Source of the DNA: Gymnopilus junonius | Lineage: Eukaryota; Basidiomycota; Agaricomycetes; Agaricales; Galerinaceae | DNA: 64,000 bases | Assembly: GCA_015501075.1 (NCBI GenBank) | Contig: JADNYJ010000006.1 | Location: 186,001-250,000 of the forward strand | Direction of reading: 5' to 3' | Shown here: positions 1 through 12,130 of the stretch, piece after piece | How positions within the stretch are numbered: the first letter of the stretch is position 1 | Layout of the letters: the number at the start of each line of letters is the position of its first letter | Translations under genes and position numbers: made by a program | Notes under the pieces: generated by a model | Told to the model about the DNA's origin: nothing | Seen by the model: only the letters and a program-made list of their open reading frames with translations | The model's database searches: none

Positions 1-12
1 TAGGACGCTTTA

Positions 13-844
13 ATGAATACCAAGTTGCGCCGCAGTGGCGTTCCTTTCGATTACTCTGAATGCGTCGACACCGCCTTAGTGTTTGACCTCCCGATGGACA
101 CATCGGACTCCGACACAGAGTCGGAGCCTAGCACACCTGAGCTTCGTCGTTCTTCCAGACTATCCTCTTTCACAGAGTCGGAGCCAGGCACACCTGAGCT
201 TCGTCATTTCGCCAGCTTATCGTCTGACACAGAGTCGGAGCCAGGCACACCTGAGCTCCATCGTTTCGCCAGCTTATCGTCTGAAACAGAGTCGGAACCA
301 AGCACACCTGAGCTCCGTCATTTCGCCACACTCCCCTCCGACACAGAGTGGGAACCTAGCACATCTAAACCTCGTCGTTCAGCCAGATTACCAAAGACAA
401 TCAAGGCCGACCAGCAGATGAGCACTAGCTCTTGTTCAGCAACCGTGACGATCAAGAACAAAAGACGACACGGCCTGGTTTCAACTGCCGGCATCAAAAA
501 GGGATCCCCTGTGGATGACAGATCACGAGGACGTTCGCTCAGGAGCATCGCCGCCAGCGAGGCTCGTCGTAAGGCAGACCGCAAGTATGCCTGTCCAAGC
601 AAGGGATGCGGGAAGCGTTACACAGCGAGTCATAATTTGAACAGTACGTGTCCATCTTCAAAGACGACACCGAGAGTCTCGAGACTTATTCCTCCTCGTA
701 GTGCACATGAGAAAGCACTTCAACATTCGCGTCTATTGTTCCGATTCAAGTTGTTCATATTCTTCAACTTGGAGTTATGATCTCCTACGCCATGTACGCA
801 CCCTCCATTCAAAACCATCGAAAAAGACGTGCACGGCACCTTAA
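13..844 (+). CDS. C2H2 zinc-finger protein with acidic repeat region (2 exons)
   Basis: Model: exons 13-643 and 702-844, with a 58-nt intron (GTACGT donor, TAG acceptor), giving about 257 residues. An in-frame stop lies just before the ATG, so the start is firm. Residues about 35-125 hold five imperfect copies of a Ser/Thr/Glu-rich unit with a TESEPxTPEL core. They are followed by a basic region and two C-terminal C2H2 fingers. Finger 1 (C-x4-C-x12-H-x3-H) is split by the intron: its cysteines are in exon 1 and its histidines in exon 2. Finger 2 (C-x4-C-x12-H-x4-H) is wholly in exon 2. Without splicing the reading frame ends at 780 and both fingers are lost. The likely role is a sequence-specific nuclear DNA-binding regulator; the target is unknown. 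The repeat core looks like a possible phosphorylation platform, which is inference. Confidence 0.75.
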
Positions 845-1484
845 GCTCGCTGGCATTTCGAGTCTTTATTCAACGGTCAACTAGTCAACTCTCAATATTC
901 TTATTTTTACGTCGTTTCGTGTCTCATGCTACTGGTCTCCAGGACAAGTGTATTTTCTCGGTCTCCCGTGATATCGTACCTCTGCTTTATTGTTATCTCC
1001 TGTACTTGCTTTTTGTCGTTAGTTATCCTGTCTGTCTGGTTCTTGTCTCTCGTCATCATGTTTACCGCTCATACCTAATGTTGCCGCAATTTACATCCTG
1101 TACAACAGCCATCTCAATAAATTCCGTGTTTCCGTGTTCCTTGGCAGGCTCTATACAGGTCCTAGGGAGTCCGATCACCGATGCGGTGAAAATTTAAATT
1201 ATTGTAATGAAATGAGTGGTGAGAACCCATAATAAAATAATAATCGTCTGTGACGAACAATAACGTATTAAGTACTGATACACGTCCTCGGTGCGTCAAG
1301 ATATTGCTAGAAATACATCCAAATTGCAGTAACCTGATAAAACAACAGCAGAAGTCAGATCACGAAAAAGGATCGATTCCAAGGACATACCAAGGACACC
1401 TTCAATAACGATAGCAAAAACAACAAAAACAAAGCAGTACACAGCAAGGCGGACAAAGAGATCATGAAGAACAAGATATCGCCC
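845..1484. other. Convergent intergenic stretch
   Basis: This lies between the ends of the zinc-finger gene and the convergent minus-strand gene. I see no supported coding region; the open frame at 829-1197 has no family features. It presumably holds the 3' untranslated regions of both neighbours. Confidence 0.5.
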
Positions 1485-4165
1485 TTAGGTATACATCCTC
1501 TTTGCTGGCTCCGGACGCCCTGCGTCATCCGCATCGCGGTACCTTTTGTTCGAATTCCGAGTCCAAGTCCCACTTTCCCGTCTAGCACTGCCTGGCGGCT
1601 GTAGGAAATATTCTTCGATGGACGGCTTCTTCAGCCTTCGCTGTGCCCGGTGAGAGGTAGAAGCATTGGCCATCATGGGGCTAGTCGGGTTCGAATGCAC
1701 CAGCGACTCAATCGTCATAGCTGTACTTCCTCCAGGAGAGGTGATATCCACTGGGCGCGGGGAGGGCTTCTTTTTATACTAGGATATGGTAAGATGCTTC
1801 TATGAAGTAGATAAATGAAATAGGTTACTTACAGTCTCTAGCTCAGGCTTGCCTCTCCATTTAGCAATGGCCTCACAAAATCGGACCGCAGCGCGTTCAA
1901 CAGGCTCAGCAGGGTATTGCCAAGCAAGATCTTCCATGTGTGTCGCACAGTCGGGGGTGGATGCGGGGATATCATAGAACTAGAAAGTACAACAAAAATG
2001 AGGAAAATGAGAAATAAATCTTTATAAAATCCAGCGTTTACCCTTTTCAATCTGTCATACATTTCAGATTCAAATTCATCCTCTGCTTTAGTCCTCAACC
2101 CAGACGCATTATTCCTCAAACTCGGGAACAAAACCTTGATAGCGTCCAAGAGATGAGGCAGCTCGTCTGGATCAAACGCAGCGAACTCTTCATCTTCATC
2201 AATCTCGTCATCGTCCTCATTGTCTACATCGTGCACCTGACTAGCGTTCTCGTTGATCCCAAGGCCAACGAGCAACAGACACTGGACAGCTTGCAAACCT
2301 GACCAGCCAGCAGACAGGTATCCCTCCAGGACAGCACGCGTAAGCAAGCCAGCAAGGAGCATATACCACTCTGACGAGGGGCGCAGAGCGTGCTCGTACA
2401 TTCTCCGTTGCGCCCGTTCCCTGGCTTGGGTTGAGTTCTGATTCTGGGTCTGGACGGTGGCTCTTGGGATCGCTGGAGAGGGAGGCGGTGTCCAACGACC
2501 AGGCGTACCAGCTGGGATGTTGGTTGCCGGAGCATTGTTAGACCCTGCGGTCGCGCTACCATGGCCTGCACCTCGTTCTCCTTCCTTGCCATCATCACTC
2601 TCACCATCCTCGCCTCTCGCCTCTCTACCCAACTCGGCAGCAACGAGAGCAGAAAGCCGGATAAACCTCGGAATAAGCTTGCTCAGTTTCGCGTTTCCAC
2701 CTCCTGCAGCTGAGTCTCCTTCCTCTCTCGCTTTCCTCCTCAGAGCGCTGCCTCTGACGCCAGGACGAAGGAGACCAGAGCCGATGCCGCTGCCGTCTTG
2801 CCAGCCAGTGATGCCGCCACCGCCGGGCCCGACGCCCCCAGGCATCGCTTTCCAGCTATTTGAAGCATTGTTTCTATCAGATGTGCCAAAAGACCCGGCT
2901 CTTCCGCGAGAACTGTTGCTTCCGCCATGACGGGCTGAAGATTTGGCCTCAACGCAGATTTCGCATGCGGTGTGGAGATGCCTTGGGCACCGGAACGCAG
3001 GAGGTGAATTGGCGGTGCTGGGATCAGCACCAGCGGCGTACAGCGAACGCGTCCTCGGACTTGCATGAGGTCGCTGGTTTCTTGGAGTAGGCTGGGGAGC
3101 AAGTGGTTGTTGCAATGTCTGGAATGGCATGCCAGGGTAGTTCTGCGTGAATTCCGAGTACTGCGGGCTTTTGGCCGATCGTGCAGGTACCGTGTGAGAT
3201 GCTTGAGGGACGGGTGCGAAAGCACCAGATACAGGAGCCAGCTTTGTCAATGCTACTGGAAGGTCTGAAGGTAATAATGGGACAGGAGAATGCTCCGATG
3301 GTGTGCTGATTTTAACGTTTGGAGCGTGGGTGTGGCGGTAAGGAGGGTGAGGCGCTTGGCGAGCAAAAAGGTCGTTGATGATTGTCCCCAAAGCCAATCT
3401 CAACCTGACGCCGTTCGGCAAGCGGTGAGGGTCTGAAGAAGCTGGAGCGGCAGATTTCGGTGAAGTAGGCGGAGTAAAAACGTCTTGGTCATTGAACGGA
3501 TGGATTACCGGAGGCGGTTGTTCGAGCATGGAAATAACAACTTTTTCGAGGCCTTCAGCCCGCAGTCGCAAACTTCGGGCCAGTCCAATATCCTGACGAC
3601 CGAGTCGCTCATCTTCGTCGTCGCCATTGCCTGAACGTGCTTTTAAACGGGAGGCTTCTTCACCTTCACTGCCATCTTCGTCCTCTTCTTCATAGGACTC
3701 GGGTCGCGTTCGATGGAGGTAATTTGGGGACGAAGGTCCTCCCGTGCGATCAGTCATGCCCAATTCTGCTCTTGCTTGAGCAAATCTTGTTCTCCCTGCA
3801 GTGTGCAAGCAGCGTTCAAGATCCGGGTTAGTCGTGAGCTCGATAAACGACTTACCGTGCACCCACAACATATGGTCGATGATCAGGGTTCGAGTACTCT
3901 TTTCACGGGGCGGAATCGAGTGTAAATGGTGCGCATGCTTGTGCGCCGGAGCGCGATAAGATGTTTGCGGAAGGACAGAGGCTGGACCTCCGGGAAAGGC
4001 GCCAGGGGTCGCCGCGGTCAGATTTGACGAAGAACTTGCTACCTGAGCGTCATTTCTTGAAAAGGAGATATTTCTGTAAGGAGGGGTATATGTAGCATTA
4101 TGTTGGGACATGTAGGGCTGCTGATTCGCGTTCGGAAAGAAAGAGAAAGGCTGGCCAAAGTCCAT
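1485..4165 (-). CDS. Conserved hypothetical protein, large, low-complexity (4 exons)
   Basis: Model on the minus strand: 4165-3856, 3795-2042, 1979-1833 and 1778-1485, giving about 834 residues. All junctions keep phase. The third exon reads FYDIPASTPDCATHMEDL, which replaces the unrelated tail obtained by reading through intron 2. The first intron (3796-3855) is 60 nt and free of stops, so the retained form would be 20 residues longer; it has a GTAAGT donor, an ACTAAC branch-like site and a CAG acceptor. Conserved-looking blocks are near residues 95-125 (a DHMLWVHG segment), a CPRHLHTACEIC cysteine cluster in the middle and a hydrophobic WYMLLAGLLTRAVLEGYL stretch near residue 590. Acidic and Ser/Pro-rich linkers separate them. 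I do not recognise a named family. Function unknown; probably a soluble, partly disordered protein. Confidence 0.7.
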
Positions 4166-5458
4166 CTGTGGGGAAGTGTCTCGCCGTATTTGTAAAAGAA
4201 ATGATCGAGCAGTCCCGAATTCGCCCTAAGTGTCGTGAGAAAATATTGTCTTTCTGGGATCACCACGTCTGACAGATTCTTATCTCTTCCATGACATTCT
4301 CTTTGAAAAATAAACAATTTGCCTTCATGGGATCTGCGGAATCTTTGTTCATCACGGTGAAAGAAATGCGAGATGTACCCGAGATGCACCATTTTTAGTT
4401 TGCGTCGATGTCAGTGACCTACAGAGTAATTCGGGACTCGTGAGGTGATTTCAGATTATTTACAAGAAGCACACGTCGAACAATTCCTAGCTCAGTCGAG
4501 ATAAATAGAGGCGGTGATAGCGCATGAGAGTAGGACTTACTTGTCATATTAAGTAGTTAGGTGGGACCACTCAAAATAACTGTCATGCAACATGACGCAT
4601 CCGCTATTTTTAGGAAAAAAACAAACGCGTTGGTTTCAAGCCTCACATCTAAAAGATCCAATATATCGCATCACAACGCTTAGAGATACCCTGGGCATGA
4701 GCTGTCATTGATAATCCCTGGATAGAAATAAAGTTTTATGAAGAGCCGTGGACTGCAGAATTGTCAAAGGCTCAAACTCACCGAAACTTATATAGAGATC
4801 GTATGGCTTTCCGCTTGATACCTGAGGACAGAGAAAAACAGATAGCATTCTGGAAATCAGAAACCAGGTGCACAAAGAATTTGAGAACCTTATTCAGGGT
4901 TAGGACGTGACACGAGGCGCCCCATTGCGAGACCCAGAAAAACTTGCTGAGCGCATTAGACACGCATATATGCACTCACTGCAGAATGTTCCAAAGTTCA
5001 CACTTTATATATGGGTTGCTCCCGGAGGCTTCTCCAAGTTCTTGAAGTAATAAACGACGAGCTATCTCAGCAGTCTGCTAACAATAAATCCTGTAGAAGA
5101 CGTACGAATCAAAAGCATTCGTCGGCGTTCACCTCTACTAAACGAGGTGGAAGCAAAGGTGCCATTTCGCCAGTCGCCTGAAGACTGAAGTCCATTGCTC
5201 GCGGATGTAAGTAATGAGATGGTGGGGGAAGGGAAGAAAGAAAGATACGCGAACGCGATCAACATGGCGTCAAAGCGCTGGGGACGTACGTACAGCCATA
5301 AGTATGACGTGAGCATCCTCATCCAATATTCAGGAGGCAGGGATTACATAGAGGCGGCAAATCAGTGGCTGTGCCTAAAGAAGGAATTTTTCTTCCGCCA
5401 TCCTTGTCATGCGACGGCTCTTCCTGCTAATCTGCAGGCCAACGAAGTCACTTGAGGC
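4166..5458. other. Intergenic stretch
   Basis: It contains the promoter side of the minus-strand gene that starts at 4165. Short open frames at 4778-4975, 5062-5322 and 5195-5455 show no recognisable motif and no convincing splice extension. I see no RNA gene or clear repeat. Confidence 0.4.
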
Positions 5459-7060
5459 ATGGACGACGGCATCGATAGCCACCTAGTCTCGGACATTAAT
5501 ACTGCTATATCGACAAATCGTATCCAAAGACTTGAAGTCGAGCAGCATGGCGCGATTTTCAAACTTCCTTCTGAACGTAAAAGCGTACGAAGATAATCAC
5601 TATATTGAAGCGGCTACTCATTATCCTAACAGCCGTTATGAACGCAATTTGACCGACGCCCGTCGGAGCTCCCAAGTATGCCGGCCATGGCAGGATATTG
5701 TACTCGGATCTCCCCTTATGTGGGCTCAGCTCGACTGGAGCATGTTCCAGCAGAAAACCGATGACTGGTTAAACGAGGTTGTACGCCTGAGTGGTTCATG
5801 TTACCTCCACATCACTGCCGACAGCCTTGGAAATGGAGACAAACTGCAGTCTTTCGTCTCTCTTCTCGATACGCAGTGGGACAGAATCCAGACACTGTAT
5901 ATTTTGCTCTGGGACACTAAGGAAGGAAGTCAGATAGCCTTGGACATCTATAAAAAATTTACCCGTCCAGCTATGCACCTTCGAAGTCTCTTTATTTTAT
6001 TTAGGGATCGATTCGTGCTGGACAACCAGCCGGTGTTATTCTCTAATCAAGCACCTTCTTTACAAGAACTCCAGCTAAACTGGGCAAACTTCACCTTCAA
6101 CGTCCAGGCTTCGTGGCTTCCCAACGTCCGTACCGTTCATATTTCAGACGGGACCCAACTGGACGTCCGAAAACTCCTCGATGGCCACTCTAACATGTCC
6201 CCCTTGGAGCATCTAGAAATCAGAGACTGTCTGTTGGTTGGACACGAAGATTTCAATGGCCAAGGTTTGGAAATAAACCTACCAGAGCTTCACTATATCG
6301 CCATACACGACCCACTATACGGAGCATGCGCAGCGATCCTCGATGCTATCGTACCTCATCCGGATTGTATTTTCCATTGGTCGTCCCTGAAAAACTTCGC
6401 CGAAGACTGGGATTATTCCTCTGAAAATTTCCAGAGGCTTTCTCAGACTTTCCGTTCGATTTCGGAATGACACACCAACAGCCGTTCAATTGAGGCAATT
6501 ACTTTGGCGTTTGCTGAAGAACATGTCACGTTTGTTGACATATCAAAGCCTCGTATTGGAGTTCAAACCCAGAAATATGGAGCTTTATCCCCACCCCTCC
6601 GTCTCCGCACGGAAGGAATCATGATTCACGACCACTTTCCTTCTTTATTCAAGTCTGCGACGTCAGGTTATCTAGACGACGTAACCAGAATGGAATTTTC
6701 AATTCTGAATATAAACCCTTCACTTACCTTCGCTGATTTCGACTTCGCCTCGTTTTTGAAAAAAAATGTCACTGTTGGAACACCTTATAATGTGGTCTGG
6801 CGAAGACGTCTTCCAATCTATTCTCTCTGGTGCAAAAAGTCTCGATTATGACGTATTTCCCATGTTGAAGAAATATCATATCCGAATATAGGCTTTTATG
6901 CCTTTCGTGGACCAGAGCCGTTCCTTCCTTTCCTCCAATGGCGTAGAGATGTGGGTATACCCATTGAAATCTTGGATCTGACTTTAGATTGTCGGCATTC
7001 GTGTCCTTTAGAACTAATGTTCCTTGAAGAAATGGAAGGCCTGAAAGTAACTTGACGGTT
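5459..7060 (+). pseudogene. F-box/LRR-like protein, decayed
   Basis: The ATG at 5459 opens a frame that reaches AIFKLPSE, the usual start of a fungal F-box. The frame then breaks, and the next block reads SSQVCRPWQDIVLGSPLMWAQLD, the usual end of the same domain. About 270 residues of leucine-rich-like sequence follow to an in-frame TGA at 6468-6470. The same frame continues past that stop to 6851 with matching character. From about 6790 to 7060 the C-terminal tail, with PFLQWRRDVGIPIEILDL, lies in another frame. The gene therefore carries a damaged F-box junction, one nonsense codon and at least one frameshift. F-box proteins act as substrate adaptors of SCF ubiquitin ligases. As it stands this copy is unlikely to be functional. 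Confidence 0.65.
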
Positions 7061-7289
7061 ATCTGGTGAGACGTGGAAGGGGTCATATCGAGAGTATTTG
7101 TGTGGCAATGGTAAACCTGATACGCTATACATCGAAATAAATTGAGACGTACTCCACATAGAAACAAGCTAGAAACCAGTCAGTATTGGTCCACGAGAGC
7201 AGGTATACGAGGTAGGTAAGTAACCGGCAAGGTCACCATACAGGAACGACCGGCCAAGATGAAGAAACCAATATAAATCCATGTTTCGG

Positions 7290-7480
7290 TTGCCCGCGTC
7301 GAGCCGGAGCCAATCCTTTCCTTTCTTCAATGGCGCAAGGATAAAGGCGTCCCCATTGAAACTCTCGATTTCTCTTGTTGCACATGTGTTACCAACACAC
7401 CGTTTCCTTGATGGGTTGGATGGCTTACAAGTGATTTGGAATCGATGCCGTAGTTGACGTAGCTGGTTTATGTGTCGGTC
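7290..7480 (+). pseudogene. Second relic of the F-box protein tail
   Basis: A short stretch around 7315-7410 reads SFLQWRKDKGVPIETLDF. This matches the tail of the preceding decayed gene (FLQWRRDVGIPIEILDL near 6930-6985). It is an isolated, stop-interrupted copy about 390 bp downstream, so it looks like the remnant of a tandem duplicate. Confidence 0.5.
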
Positions 7481-7652
7481 TAAATTGAAATATATAGTGA
7501 ATGATTTTGGCCAAGAACACATGGCGGCTTGATATCCTACAGGCCAAGCGGCTGACCTTATAAGGAACGGATTATATGGCTTCATTATTGGCGGCTCATT
7601 GACTACTCTCCGGTCGGAGATCCCACCATCGTCCTTCACCCAAACAGCGACC

Positions 7653-9209
7653 ATGAGCCGGTCATACGTGGGAGGGCCACTCCTCCTTGCGCTCCTACTG
7701 GCACCCCTCATCATGGCCCAACAACAATCAATGCAAGACCCCAATGTCCGGACCTCGATCTTCTTCCCAGTGCCCTTCGTCTCAACCTCCGCCACGAGCA
7801 GTATTCTCAGCTCATCAATCTCATCCGCCTTTGCCTCAGAATCTGCATCTCCTTCTGTCCTTCCACCCCCGCCGCCAATTCAACCAAGTCAGCCACTCGA
7901 CAGGCCGCTACTTGCTCTGCCGACCCTCCTCCCTTCGCCAATCCCCTCTGGAGTAGCCAAGACTGCGTCTGGCAAGCCCATCCCTTGCTCGCCCAAGAAC
8001 ACCAAACTCAACCCGACATCCCATAAACTCATCTCTGAATGCGTCGAAACTTCTTTCTGTGCCGCTCCACCGGGTTCTCCAACTAATGCAACAGGTCTTG
8101 GTGTATGTTATCCCCGGGTGTGCAGCAGAGAACAATGGCCTTTTGGGTATGGTGTGTTTGGAGGAGGGAATGGGAGGAAAAAAGGCGCTCCGCATCCCGA
8201 TGTCCCTCCTATGTGTCCTGTAGGAACATTCTGCCCAGATAATGGCAGTGGCTGCCGCGAGCTGACGGAGATTGGGTCGATGTGCGAACTGGATCGTGAT
8301 GAACAATGTAAACCTCCTCCGCCCAATCCCAGCGTCGGTGAGAAGGACAACAAATCTGTCTGTCTGAAGAATATCTGTCGGTATGTTCTTCAACTCGGGT
8401 CGGCTTCTTTCTTCTACTGAATCACCATATTTCCATGTCTATTCAATTTCACCCGTTCCTAGGGCAGCAACAGAGCCTGTCCGCGCGCCTTGTTCAATTG
8501 AGAACACTACCTACGTCAGCGACATCATCAGAGGCGCCGCCGGAGGTGGTCAATTCACGAGCTTCGTCATCAAACACAACTGCTTGTCCGGCCTCTTCTG
8601 CGACCCTACACCACGAGAAACGACGGACGGCTCAACCGGCCAGACCTGCCAACCGACGAAGAAGCAAGGCCAGACCTGTAGGTTCGACGCGGAATGCCAG
8701 CTGGTAAGAGTTTGTTCACTCTCTCTAAACGATCTAGGACTTGCAGGTGATGACGCGTCAAACCTCCAGAACAATTGCGTTTCGGGCACCTGTGCGTCGG
8801 GCCCTGAGATAGCTTATCGTATCGCCGCATGGCAATGGCTGGTCGTGACACTGTTCGTCGCCCTGCGTAAGTCGATCTCTTCGGGGGTAATGATAAACAA
8901 TGTCTTGACTTCGACAACTTGACAGTCCTCGCTGCGTTCATCCTTGTGTTGGTCTTCGTTCATCGCCGTCGACGAATGGTACGATACCAGGAGCTGCAAG
9001 ACTATTATAGTGAGCAAATGAGGTTGGTGTATACGAGCGTCTTACCTTCAAAATTACCTGACACATTACCACCCCTCAGCTTGCGGCAGTCAATAATTGC
9101 CTTGCACGCGGCAGTCACGACCGAGAAACCGACAGTCCAGACAATCACGCCAAAGATCTACTACGAGACCCGAATGAATGAGAAGAAATGCGATCCAATT
9201 AAGCAGTAA
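7653..9209 (+). CDS. Cys-rich single-pass (type I) membrane protein (4 exons)
   Basis: Model: 7653-8380, 8463-8703, 8770-8866 and 8926-9209, total 1350 nt, 449 residues, with all phases closed. The ATG at 7653 was chosen because it gives a signal peptide (basic start, then LLLALLLAPLIMA). A Ser/Pro-rich linker follows, then a long Cys-rich outside region (about 20 cysteines, with NNCVSGTCASG at the end). One membrane segment is formed across the last junction (WLVVTLFVALLLAAFILVLVF). A stop-transfer HRRRR and a cytosolic tail of about 70 residues complete it. The intron at 8704-8769 is 66 nt and free of stops, so reading through is possible; splicing brings CQL next to NNC as a compact Cys motif. 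The protein is probably at the cell surface or in the secretory pathway. Ligand and family are unknown. Confidence 0.75.
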
Positions 9210-9784
9210 CTTACTGAGCTAGCGCAATGGATCGCGACGCGTACGACAACCCTTGATCGCGAAGTAGTCAGTCTCTTCACTTCGTAGAATTCGATTTCTT
9301 TTTTGCTTCTGTGTCACTCTGTATGCTCTCTCCCATGGACTGCGAGTTGCAGATATTCCTTCGTTCGTTGCACAACATTTTGTGAACTTTCCATTAGTAT
9401 ATTTGTTAAATAAGTATTTCTGTCATATAAAAATGAGTAACGTTCGTAATACCATATTGTTGGTAAGAGAAAAGGTCAAGGTCAGCGGAACCAGGTCATG
9501 ATGGCGAACGCCAACGAGCCTGAAAAGTAAGCCGGACATAGATCACTCTACTTCCCAGAGGCACACCGGGCGAGGGCCCCAATATGTAATCCTCTCGAAG
9601 TGTCATCTGGCCCCGGCAGCTATCATCATAGGACATTTGGAAGGATAGGAAGAGGAATCAAAGGTGGTAACGGAATGCACTCACATACATGGTGTCGTAA
9701 TTGCAGCACTAGCGAAAGGATGGGTATTAGCAACTGAGAGCAAGATAGCAGAGTATATGCGCGCGAAAATAAGACAAGAATCCA
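9210..9784. other. Convergent intergenic stretch
   Basis: This lies between the convergent ends of the membrane-protein gene and the DHHC gene. I see no open frame with support and no RNA gene; it presumably contains the two 3' untranslated regions. Confidence 0.5.
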
Positions 9785-11287
9785 TTAAATATCCTCCTCA
9801 TCATCGTCGGTGAGTTCTTCTCCTTGTCTTAAGCCTTGGTGTCTATCGTAACCTTCTTGTCGTGCCCATGAATACCCGTCGGTATATGGATTGATGCGGA
9901 ATGGTATGAAAAGGGTCGTTATTGGACTGAAAAGGATGTTAAGAGAAAATTTTTAATACGAGGTCGCGGGAAGATACGCACTATCCAGTTTCACCAACGT
10001 TGAAAAAGAACGCGAAATTTTTCTTTCGTCTGCCATGACAAAGGGAAAATGAGGGTCAAGCTTGAAGGCGCAGACGAATACCACGTACCCAAGATCATAG
10101 GAATTGACGAAATTCTTAAGAATCGACGTCAGAGATTGCCACTGAGAGTGATAACATACTAAATACCTCATTTCGTTCCTTAGCCTTCTTGCGATATTCT
10201 TCGTGGTCTTGAGCTTCCACAGAAGTCTCACCCCGTGAAACACCGTACAGGTGATACGAAAGCATGATTCCAACAGCAAACCAAATTACAGCAGAAAGAA
10301 TAAAGATCATAGCGAACATCACTTCTGGGACGTTATGCTCCCACTTCTGTTTGCGTTATGGTCAGTCTCCTGGAGTGGTGCTAACAGAATGAACCGCACT
10401 TGGTAATTTACCCCCAGCGAGCGAAAGAATCTCTCATATCCGGTTGCACAGAAACAGAATGATGACAGAACCAGATAGGCCCTTTTTAGATGTGTCAGAT
10501 GTACAATGGTTCAAAAGAGAGAAAAAAGTGCACACATGAACATAACAAAATGCCTTTCGTTGTGCAGTCCAACACATTGGTTTATCCCTGTCAGACCTCG
10601 TTAGGAAAATATAACAAACTTGACCTAGGCAGACGTACACTAGAAAGAAAATTAAGCTGTGCAAATTAAAGCAATGTAGCGACAGCTTACTGGACAATGA
10701 TGGTCATACTTCAACACACACTTGTTGCATATTCGGCAATGATGGGCCCTCTAGAGGATGGAAATCACCAATACTGAGAAATTTTCATAGTATAAATGAA
10801 AGTAGTAAAGACCTTACCTCAGGTCGCGTAATTTTGCATTTCAGGCATTTCGTGCTTAAAGCAGGAGTAATCTTCACGCCTCTTGACGTCCACCGGACCC
10901 CGCCAGTCATGGACCTTAACTTGCCCTTTTTGCTCAATTTCGTAGCCCATAAGATACTCCTTCCTTCTTCACGAGGCGGGTCATTCACAAACCCCGGAGG
11001 TACTGTGATCACATAATAGTAATGCATAACCAGATTCAATGCAATGAGGACGCATATTGGGATAGAGAATATCGGGTATGAGAGTGTCGGTGTAATAACG
11101 TCAACTACATGTTGTTCAGTATGTAGAATGGCGAGCTCGTTCAGAAAAACTCACAGAAGCACACGATACCCATCGACAGTAAAATGACTGCGAGTCCAAC
11201 GAAGTAAGGCCCAGCCTTGCCTGTGATGATATTTCCCCATCGCTCAAGGGTCTTAAAGCAGCGAAATACCTGCCGCGCGCATATCAT
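9785..11287 (-). CDS. DHHC palmitoyltransferase (10 exons, including a 1-nt exon)
   Basis: Minus-strand model: 11287-11155, 11104-10818, 10750-10691, 10639 (one base), 10587-10536, 10481-10412, 10346-10167, 10114-10089, 10029-9982 and 9926-9785. The sum is 999 nt (332 residues), and every phase closes only if the single T at 10639 is an exon. The protein has two N-terminal membrane helices and a Cys-rich domain with CLKCKITRPERAHHC. This leads into [26 protein letters not shown]; the Trp codon is built from T (10639) plus GG. Two further helices follow, then the family's C-terminal NSYDLGRKKNFAFFFNVG motif, and finally an acidic DDDEEDI end. DHHC enzymes attach palmitate to protein cysteines through an acyl-Cys intermediate at the DHHC cysteine, usually on Golgi, ER or plasma membrane. 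The closest subtype is uncertain; the VPPGFV block recalls ZDHHC16-like enzymes. Confidence 0.88.
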
Positions 11288-12130
11288 GGCGAGGGAGGAT
11301 AGATGCGCTGCAAGATGCGCTGGATGACGAAGCAGCTATACAACATTGAGGCCGCCGCTGCCGCTGACCAGAGTTTGCTGTGCAGCTGTGTGGCGGTCAC
11401 GTGCATACTTCTAATAGTAATACAGCTTACGCAACGTAATCTAATTATAAATTCAAATTGAACTTGAAGGTCCGGCCAGTACATAGTACCTCCGACCTCT
11501 CCTCTGCCAATAACGAAGTCATAAAGACACCAAAGCCCTTGGAGTCTCTCATTCGGACTAAAGGGGGGTTTAGAAGTTGCTTTGAGTGTATACCCCGACT
11601 TCGCCTTCAAGTTCCGCCCGGCTCAGTAAGCTGCTCCCTTTCTATCAGTCTACCTCAGGCTCTGAAGTCAAAGCATCCTAAAGCAAATTGTGAACGTCCA
11701 TGATCACGGAAAAATATGCATTACTACTTCGACCATCCTAACAGCTTTCAGGTCAGTGCCCAACGCTCTGTGGTTTCCATACATTCCTCCTTGGTCAGAC
11801 ACTCTCTAGAATTTACTTTAGCTATTATAAAAAATTTAACATCAGAAACCAAAGAACGCGTTGAACTCATCTCTGCGAAGGAGAGCATGTTGTTGTTATA
11901 CATGCATGATACATAGATGACGGTAAAAGGAAAGTCATTCTATGTAGTGCTTTTCCGGTCAACGGAGTCCGGTTATGCCTTGTTGTGTCGTCCTTAATTA
12001 TGGACTGTTGGTCTCAGCGCGCCTTGAGCTGACAGAGATTCCTCACCAGCTTACGCGTGGATTTTCAATTTCGTCGTCACTGTTGTCAAGGGTTAAAAGC
12101 CCGGAAATTTTTGGAACATTACGGGCATAA
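11288..12130. other. Divergent intergenic stretch
   Basis: This separates the divergent DHHC and glutathione transferase genes and must hold both promoters. Open frames at 11284-11610, 11458-11703 and 11716-11916 show no family features. Confidence 0.4.

Noticed and set aside
829..1197. Hydrophobic open frame after the zinc-finger gene
   Set aside because: No start context, no family features, and it overlaps the last exon of the zinc-finger gene.
6468..6470. In-frame TGA in the F-box gene as a selenocysteine or read-through codon
   Set aside because: No known fungal selenoprotein machinery in this class, no SECIS-like hairpin seen, and the same gene has other breaks; a nonsense mutation is simpler.
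7169..7795. Minus-strand open frame of 208 codons
   Set aside because: It overlaps the start of the spliced membrane-protein gene and the F-box relic, has no motif, and looks like a shadow frame.
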